From Nitrospirota bacterium (lineage in GTDB: Bacteria; Nitrospirota; JACRHJ01), in NCBI GenBank assembly GCA_021784575.1, contig JAJYHX010000001.1:211280-275279 (forward strand): a stretch of DNA of 64,000 nucleotides, read 5' to 3'. The notes beneath the pieces were generated by a model. The model had not been told where the DNA came from and searched no databases. It was given only the letters and a program-made list of their open reading frames with translations. The position numbers and the translations under genes were made by a program. Below, piece after piece: positions 58,122-64,000 of this stretch. The number at the start of each line of letters is the position of its first letter. Position 1 is the stretch's first letter.

Positions 58122-59405
58122 TCAAATGTTTTTCAGCGCCGCGCGCGCCGCGGCTGAAGTCCTCCTTATATCCGTATCGCTATGGGCGAGCGACATGAAA
58201 GCCGCCTCGAACTGCGATGGCGCCATGCTCACGCTGCCCTTGAGCATACCCCTGAAAAATTTTGAAAACCTTGCGGTATCCGAAGACTTCGCGTCGGTAT
58301 AGTTCTCGACCTTCCTGTCCGTAAAGAAGACTGTGAACATCGAGCCTACGCGGTTAAAGCTCGCCTTCACGCCCGCTTTTTTGAACTCGTCCTTCAATAA
58401 ATCGGTCAGAAACGCGCTCTTTCTCTCCAGTTCCTTGTATACTCCAGGCTGCTTTAGGAGTTTCAAGGTCTCTATGCCTGCGGTCATGGCAAGCGGATTG
58501 CCGGAGAGCGTGCCGGCCTGATACACCGGGCCGTCCGGGGATATGTGTTTCATTATCTCCGCCCTGCCGCCGTATGCGCCGACGGGAAGCCCGCCTCCTA
58601 TTACCTTGCCCAGGCAGGTTATGTCCGGTTTTATCTTGTATAGCGACTGCGCGCCCCCGTATGCGACACGAAAACCCGTCATTACCTCGTCGAGTATAAA
58701 CAGAGCGCCATGCCGGCCGCACAGTTCCCGAAGGCCGGGCAGGAACTCGTCAACGGGCGGCACGCAGCCCATGTTGCCCGCCACCGGCTCGACAATCACG
58801 CAGGCTATGTTTCTGCCGTCCTTCTCGAATACTTTCCTGACAGCCGCGAGGTCGTTATAAGGGCAGGTAATCGTCAGGCCCGCAAGGGCCGCAGGGACTC
58901 CGGGAGAGTCCGGCACGCCGAATGTCGCCGCGCCGCTTCCCGCCTTAACAAGGAGGCTGTCCGCGTGGCCGTGGTAGCCGCCCTCGAACTTTATAATCTT
59001 GTCCCTGCCGGTAAAGCCGCGCGCAAGCCGTATGGCAGACATGGTCGCCTCCGTCCCGGAGCTTACCATCCTTACCATCTCGATGGACTTCACCGCGTCT
59101 TTTACCATCCTGGCGAGCTCCAATTCAAGGCCGGTGGGCGCGCCGTAGCTCGTGCCGTGCGAGACGGCGCTTTTCAGGGCCTTAATCACCTTCGGGTGCG
59201 CATGACCCAGTATCATCGGCCCCCAGGACAGGACGTAATCAATATATGCGTTGCCGTCCACGTCGAATATCTTCGAGCCCTTCGCACTCTCGACGAAGAA
59301 CGGTTCCGTCCCGACGCTCCTGAATGCCCTTACGGGCGAATTTACGCCCCCCGGTATAAGTTTCCTGGCCTGCCTGAAAAGCGATGCGGATTTTTTGTTA
59401 GGCAC
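58122..59405 (-). CDS. hemL: Glutamate-1-semialdehyde 2,1-aminomutase
   Basis: 427 aa; [46 protein letters not shown]. Confidence 0.96.
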   Translation of the reverse strand: MPNKKSASLFRQARKLIPGGVNSPVRAFRSVGTEPFFVESAKGSKIFDVDGNAYIDYVLSWGPMILGHAHPKVIKALKSAVSHGTSYGAPTGLELELARMVKDAVKSIEMVRMVSSGTEATMSAIRLARGFTGRDKIIKFEGGYHGHADSLLVKAGSGAATFGVPDSPGVPAALAGLTITCPYNDLAAVRKVFEKDGRNIACVIVEPVAGNMGCVPPVDEFLPGLRELCGRHGALFILDEVMTGFRVAYGGAQSLYKIKPDITCLGKVIGGGLPVGAYGGRAEIMKHISPDGPVYQAGTLSGNPLAMTAGIETLKLLKQPGVYKELERKSAFLTDLLKDEFKKAGVKASFNRVGSMFTVFFTDRKVENYTDAKSSDTARFSKFFRGMLKGSVSMAPSQFEAAFMSLAHSDTDIRRTSAAARAALKNI

Positions 59406-59726
59406 GATATTCTCCTTGCAGATTTTTTATTTCTCCGGAATTTTTATTATTTTTAAGCGCCGGTTATTAAATAAATGCCGATTTGGCGTTCTTCGGATAA
59501 AAACAACACCGCAATTGAGTATGATAGCACTTTGGCTTCCCGTTGTGTCAAGATAAATCCCCTTTAAGCCCCGAAACCTTAAAAAAAACGCCCAAACTTA
59601 AAAAAGAGATTTTTATGCGACATAAAACTGTAATTATGCTAAAATTAAAACCAGTTGTTACGATTAAGATTATACCATGCGAGAATAAAAGAGCCTCATT
59701 TTTCCAGATCCCGGGGGAGATTAAAG

Positions 59727-60233
59727 ATGAAGACTCAGGAGATGCTCGACATTGCCATCAGGATGGAGGAGGAGGGTTACGATTTTTACAAACAGGCCGA
59801 AGGACGGACTAAGGACAAGTTCGGAAAGGCTATGTTCTCTTTCCTCGCGGAGTACGAGGTGCACCACAAGGCCCTGCTGGAACGCCTGAAAAAGAATATC
59901 CTGCCCATTACAGCCGACCTCGACATCCCGCTCCCGAAAGTGAGGCTAAAGTCGGTCTTCGCCGAGGCGAAGAAAAATATCGGGGAGCACGTCCCTCCGA
60001 CGGCGGACGACATAAAGGCCCTTTCCTTCGGCATGGAGAAGGAAAAGGAGAGCTTCCGGATGTATGAAAGCGCAGCAAAGGACGCCTCTGAACCTGCCGT
60101 GAAGGCGATGTTTTCGCGCATGGCCGCGGAGGAGGAGGAGCATTACGATATTCTGGAGAAGAGCCGCTATTACCTTGAGGAATTCGCCAACTGGAGCCTC
60201 TGGGTCGATGGCGGCCCGATAGAGGGGGGCTGA
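59727..60233 (+). CDS. Ferritin-like / rubrerythrin-domain protein
   Basis: From ATG 59727; MLDIAIRMEEEGYDFYKQAE, EVHHKALLERL, AAEEEEHYDILEK. Confidence 0.85.
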   Translation: MKTQEMLDIAIRMEEEGYDFYKQAEGRTKDKFGKAMFSFLAEYEVHHKALLERLKKNILPITADLDIPLPKVRLKSVFAEAKKNIGEHVPPTADDIKALSFGMEKEKESFRMYESAAKDASEPAVKAMFSRMAAEEEEHYDILEKSRYYLEEFANWSLWVDGGPIEGG

Positions 60234-60459
60234 GAAGCCTTGTTATACGCTTGTAATTAATTATTATTATAAACATATAAAAAAAACCTTTCAGTCCGGT
60301 TAAATTTTTACCTTGACTTTACCCGCCGATTTGTTCATTATCATTCCGCCTCAAGCTGTGCAGGATTCCGAACTGGTTGAGTCTTATTCTGTTAATGCCC
60401 ATATGAATGGTTTGTATGGGCCCCGGAGTTAAACCAAAACAGTTTCAAGGAGTGCGGGA

Positions 60460-60936
60460 ATGAGTCATGTATGGCGGCCTCTCTGGGTGGTGATTATCCT
60501 CGTAGCCGGGGTTCTCACCTTTAGGCATTTTTACGTCCCGAAGGATTTCGGGGTACAGGAACAGGGCTACATGTACGGTTTTCATCGTCTGAGCAACGAG
60601 AAGGAATGGATGAATTTCCCAATAAGCTACAAGTTTTCCAAAGACGACAGCTATTGTCAGCAGTGTCATCCAGGTCACGTCAAGAGCCTTCTCGCCTCTC
60701 CTCATGCCATAATCCCATGCGAGGATTGCCACGGCCCGGCGCTTAACCACCCGGACAATCCGCCCAAGCTCCAGATAGACAAGAGGAGGGCGCTCTGCCT
60801 GCGGTGTCATGCGAACCTTCCGTATCCGGGGGCCGGCAGGAACGTGGTGCCCGGCATAGACCCTGTAACGCATAACCCCGGGCAGGAGTGCGTGGAATGT
60901 CACAACCCTCATAACGTGATGGAGGGACTTCAATAA
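60460..60936 (+). CDS. Tetraheme cytochrome c, membrane-anchored
   Basis: 158 aa; TM plus CQQCH, CEDCH, CLRCH, CVECH. Confidence 0.9.
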   Translation: MSHVWRPLWVVIILVAGVLTFRHFYVPKDFGVQEQGYMYGFHRLSNEKEWMNFPISYKFSKDDSYCQQCHPGHVKSLLASPHAIIPCEDCHGPALNHPDNPPKLQIDKRRALCLRCHANLPYPGAGRNVVPGIDPVTHNPGQECVECHNPHNVMEGLQ

Positions 60937-61709
60937 TGGAAAGAAGGAATTTTTTAAAGGGTGCGATAATGGTGGTGGCCGGAGCCGCGGTGCCGATGTC
61001 GGCGCTGGAGCTTATGGACCCCAGGGACGTCCTGGCCGCCAATCCTGACCTCAAATGGGCTTTTCTCGTCGATACGACGAAGTGCGTGGGATGCGGCATG
61101 TGCGTCAAGGCGTGCAAGACCGAGAACGGCATACCCTGGACGGCCAACGTATCCCGCACCTGGGTTGAACGCTATGTGGTTACAAAAGAAGGCAAGGTCT
61201 GGGCGGATTGCCCAAAACAGGCGCGGGACGGCTTTACTTCCCCCCTGCTCGACGAAAACTCTGCCGGAATGGTATCCATCCAGCCGGACGACATAGCCAA
61301 GGGCTTCTTCGTGCCGAAGCTCTGCAATCAGTGCGACAATCCGCCCTGCGCCCAGGTCTGCCCCGTCGGGGCAACGTACAAGACGCCGGACGGCCCGATT
61401 CTGGTTGACAGGACATGGTGCATAGGCTGCGGTTACTGCATCCAGTCCTGCCCGTATGGCGCCAGGTTCTTCCACCCCGTCCTGCACGTGGCGGACAAAT
61501 GCACATGGTGCTACCATCGCCTCCACCACGGCATGAAAACCGCATGTGTCGGGGCATGTCCTTTCGGCGCAAGGCAGATAGGAAACTTAAGGGATCCCAA
61601 CGACCCGGTTACGCAGGCAGTGCTTGACGACCGCATCGGCGTCCTCAAAGCCTATTTCGGCACAAAGCCTCAGGCGTTCTACATAGGCTTAAGCAAGGAG
61701 GTAGATTAA
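60936..61709 (+). CDS. 4Fe-4S ferredoxin-type subunit with Tat-like signal
   Basis: MERRNFLKGA; CVGCGMCVKAC, CNQCDNPPCAQVCP, CIGCGYCIQSCP, CTWCYHR...CVGACP. Confidence 0.93.
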   Translation: MERRNFLKGAIMVVAGAAVPMSALELMDPRDVLAANPDLKWAFLVDTTKCVGCGMCVKACKTENGIPWTANVSRTWVERYVVTKEGKVWADCPKQARDGFTSPLLDENSAGMVSIQPDDIAKGFFVPKLCNQCDNPPCAQVCPVGATYKTPDGPILVDRTWCIGCGYCIQSCPYGARFFHPVLHVADKCTWCYHRLHHGMKTACVGACPFGARQIGNLRDPNDPVTQAVLDDRIGVLKAYFGTKPQAFYIGLSKEVD

Positions 61710-62989
61710 TGCTGGTACATGGCGAGATCTGGACGACAAAAGAATACTTCGTCTATCCGAACGAATACGTGACATGGGCTATTCAAATTGTCATGTATCC
61801 GTACATGACCGGCCTGGTCGCGGGCGCGTTCGTTTTGTCGTCGCTCTATCACGTCTTCGGTGTGAAGCAGCTCAAGGACATAGCCCGGTTTGCGCTTGTT
61901 TTTTCCTTTGCGCTCCTCCCGGTCGCGATGATGCCGCTCCTTCTGCACCTCCAGCAGCCCTTCCGGGGCATAGAAGTCATGATGACGCCGCACTTTACCT
62001 CCGCTATCGCCGCGTTCGGCATAGTCTTCTCCACATACGCCGCTATCGTGGCGACGGAGATATGGTTTGTCTACAGGAAATATTTCGTGGAAACCGCCAC
62101 GGCGCTCAAGAACAAGCCGAACAAGGGAATGATAGACGGCATCCGTCAGCTTATATTCAGCGCCCTGACGCTGGGCGCATGGGACATTAGCAACGAAGCG
62201 CTGGAAAAAGACCATAAGGCGATAGGCATCATGGCCGGCATCGGCATACCGGTCGCCTGCTTCCTGCACGGCTACGCCGGCTTCATCTTCGGCTCCGTCA
62301 AGGCGAACGCGCTCTGGATGACGCCGCTCATGCCCGTCATATTCATAATGTCCGCCGTGGTCTCCGGTATCGCGCTCTGCCTGCTCGTCTATACAATCGT
62401 GATGGAAGGGCGCAAGAGGCTGGCGAAGCTTAAGAAGCCGGGAACGCATGGTTACCAGGACCTCAAGCACATAAGGGGCGTGGAGGACCACGAGGTAAAG
62501 CTGACCGCAAAATACCTCATGATTTTCATGATACTGGCCTTTACACTGGAGATCCTCGACCTCGTGTTCAGGGGATACACCGCCATGAAGTCTTGGGACG
62601 CCCTTCGGGAAGTGCTTTACAAGAGGGACATTTTCAAGCTGGTGGTGCTCCAGTACGCCATAGGCAACGTCCTGCCGTTTATTATGCTCCTTTGGCCGCG
62701 CATCACGGTCAAGAGGGCTGCGATAGCCTCGGTTTTTGTCCTGTTCGGCGTGTTTATGATGCGCTGGAACGTCGTTATCGGCGGCCAGGCATTCTCGTCC
62801 ACCTTCCACGGCTTCATGGACTATCATTTCCCATGGATACCGCGCAACATGGAAAGTGTAAAGGAAGGGCCTCCCGGCGTTTTCCTCGTGGCGGTTACGC
62901 CCTTTATCCTCTTCTATATACTGAACAAGTTCGTGCCCGTGTTCGTAGGGGAAGAAAAGGAAAAGGAAAAGGAAAAGGAAAAGGCTTAA
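61709..62989 (+). CDS. NrfD/PsrC-type integral membrane quinone-interacting subunit
   Basis: 426 aa, about 10 TM; follows the FeS subunit with a 1 nt overlap. Confidence 0.88.
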   Translation: MLVHGEIWTTKEYFVYPNEYVTWAIQIVMYPYMTGLVAGAFVLSSLYHVFGVKQLKDIARFALVFSFALLPVAMMPLLLHLQQPFRGIEVMMTPHFTSAIAAFGIVFSTYAAIVATEIWFVYRKYFVETATALKNKPNKGMIDGIRQLIFSALTLGAWDISNEALEKDHKAIGIMAGIGIPVACFLHGYAGFIFGSVKANALWMTPLMPVIFIMSAVVSGIALCLLVYTIVMEGRKRLAKLKKPGTHGYQDLKHIRGVEDHEVKLTAKYLMIFMILAFTLEILDLVFRGYTAMKSWDALREVLYKRDIFKLVVLQYAIGNVLPFIMLLWPRITVKRAAIASVFVLFGVFMMRWNVVIGGQAFSSTFHGFMDYHFPWIPRNMESVKEGPPGVFLVAVTPFILFYILNKFVPVFVGEEKEKEKEKEKA

Positions 62990-63035
62990 GTTCGGTTGTT
63001 TTGCTTGCGATATCTCTTTAATTAAAGAATAAAAT

Positions 63036-63066
63036 AAAGCCCGGCGGATAAGGTTCGCCGGGCTTT
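63036..63066 (+). terminator. Terminator after the nrfD-like gene
   Basis: AAAGCCCGGCG-gataaggtt-CGCCGGGCTTTTT. Confidence 0.75.
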
Positions 63067-63163
63067 TTCTATTGCAACGCCTTTCTTTCAAGCGCCTTCT
63101 GCGCCACATTTCTTGCCCTTTGCGATAGGAAAAAATCGAGTACTGAAATTGAATAAAATTCGG

Positions 63164-63191
63164 TTGACTCCAATATATTGTGGCGTATAAT
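63164..63191 (+). promoter_or_regulatory. Predicted sigma70 promoter upstream of the RNR gene
   Basis: TTGACT (63164-63169), N16, TATAAT (63186-63191). Confidence 0.55.
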
Positions 63192-63306
63192 AAAAAAACT
63201 ACAAAATGCTATGTAAAATTTTCATACGATTATCCATCTGAACCAGTTTCCAAGCGTTTTTATTTGTTTTTTTGACAAGTTATACTTAATTAACCGGAGG
63301 CGGCAT

Positions 63307-64000
63307 ATGGCACTTGGGGAGGCCGGCGACAAGGCGGCGGAAGGCCGCAGGAGGGACAGTCAGAACGACTTCTTTAACCAGGCGGCACGGCAACCTTCAG
63401 GGCCGGCGGGCCAGGACGGACCGCCGGCTGGCAGACAGGCGGCGCGCCGTCCGGTTGCGTCGTTCGACCCGCAGCTTTCGGACGCCGGGGACGCGCCGGA
63501 TTTTGTTTTGGATGGATCTGCGGATTATGAAAGGAAACCGGTCTTGACCAAAAACGCGATAAAAGTCCTTGAGAAGAGATACCTGAAAAAGGGCGAGGAC
63601 GGAAATCCCGTCGAGACGCCGGAGGAGATGTTCCTGCGCGTCGCGCGGAACATCGCCCAGGCGGAGACCAACTACGGCATGTCGAAAAAAGACGCGGAGG
63701 CCGTAGCGCGCGGGTTCTACGACATCATGGCCGGGCTTGACTTCCTGCCCAATTCCCCTACGCTTATGAATGCGGGAAGGGAGCTTCAGCAGCTCTCCGC
63801 ATGTTTTGTCCTGCCAATCGAAGATACGATGGAGAGCATATTCTCCACCATCAAGAAGACCGCGCTTATCCACCAGTCCGGCGGCGGGACGGGCTTTTCG
63901 TTCTCGCGTCTGAGGCCTGCGAACGACAAGGTGGCATCCACCGGCGGGGTCGCCTCCGGGCCGGTATCCTTCATGCGCGTTTTCAACGCGGCGACGGAGG
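63307..64000 (+). CDS. nrdJ: Adenosylcobalamin-dependent (class II) ribonucleotide reductase, truncated by window end
   Basis: Manual translation from ATG 63307: ...[41 protein letters not shown]...[59 protein letters not shown]; open to window end. Confidence 0.9.
   Translation, partial: MALGEAGDKAAEGRRRDSQNDFFNQAARQPSGPAGQDGPPAGRQAARRPVASFDPQLSDAGDAPDFVLDGSADYERKPVLTKNAIKVLEKRYLKKGEDGNPVETPEEMFLRVARNIAQAETNYGMSKKDAEAVARGFYDIMAGLDFLPNSPTLMNAGRELQQLSACFVLPIEDTMESIFSTIKKTALIHQSGGGTGFSFSRLRPANDKVASTGGVASGPVSFMRVFNAATE

Noticed and set aside
60398-60421. CCCATATGAATGGTTTGTATGGG inverted repeat before the tetraheme cytochrome gene as a GEMM (c-di-GMP) riboswitch
   Set aside because: None of the conserved GEMM blocks are present; it is only a short hairpin.
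61706-63109. 467 aa minus strand ORF
   Set aside because: Antisense to the NrfD-like gene; lysine/phenylalanine-rich start comes from the GAAAAG repeat.

Overview
A GC-rich, gene-dense 64 kb window of chromosomal type. Gene content (MglBA, PilT, two PATAN/DUF4388 proteins, PEGA/TPR proteins, multiheme cytochromes, NikR, DUF507 pair) suggests a Desulfobacterota- or Nitrospirota-like bacterium; this placement is inference only. No tRNA, rRNA, CRISPR array, prophage or complete IS was recognised. Main modules: ADP-forming acyl-CoA synthetase; a GGDEF gene bracketed by two ~100 bp terminal-inverted-repeat elements; a cysK/FmdE/UPF0280 operon; a Ni/Co uptake locus (nikR, nikMN, porin, cobalamin riboswitch, cbiM, CbiN-like, cbiQ, cbiO); dgt; two dissimilar 6-phosphofructokinases; gltA; tatA-recX-pilT-recA-thpR-cinA-pgpA; mglBA; a histone-H1-like protein with three zinc-knuckle-like repeats; a pdh operon; a divergent Nramp gene preceded by a membrane-less MgtE/CBS protein; an atp operon without the a and c subunits; an 11-heme cytochrome; hemL; a cytochrome/FeS/NrfD complex; and the 5' part of a B12-dependent ribonucleotide reductase. 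The strongest second-look candidates are: (i) a divergent Nramp (DNDAGG/APWM motifs) paired with a detached MgtE-type sensor; (ii) a stand-alone ~57 nt sRNA with GGA motifs in its loops; (iii) a Ni/Co ECF locus with two S-modules, one Q/O pair and dual NikR/B12-riboswitch control; (iv) a dispersed repeat inserted in the cobalamin riboswitch, with the same repeat family in an E2 linker; (v) the TIR elements around the GGDEF gene; (vi) the zinc-knuckle/H1-tail protein. All family calls were made by reading the translations; no database search was run.
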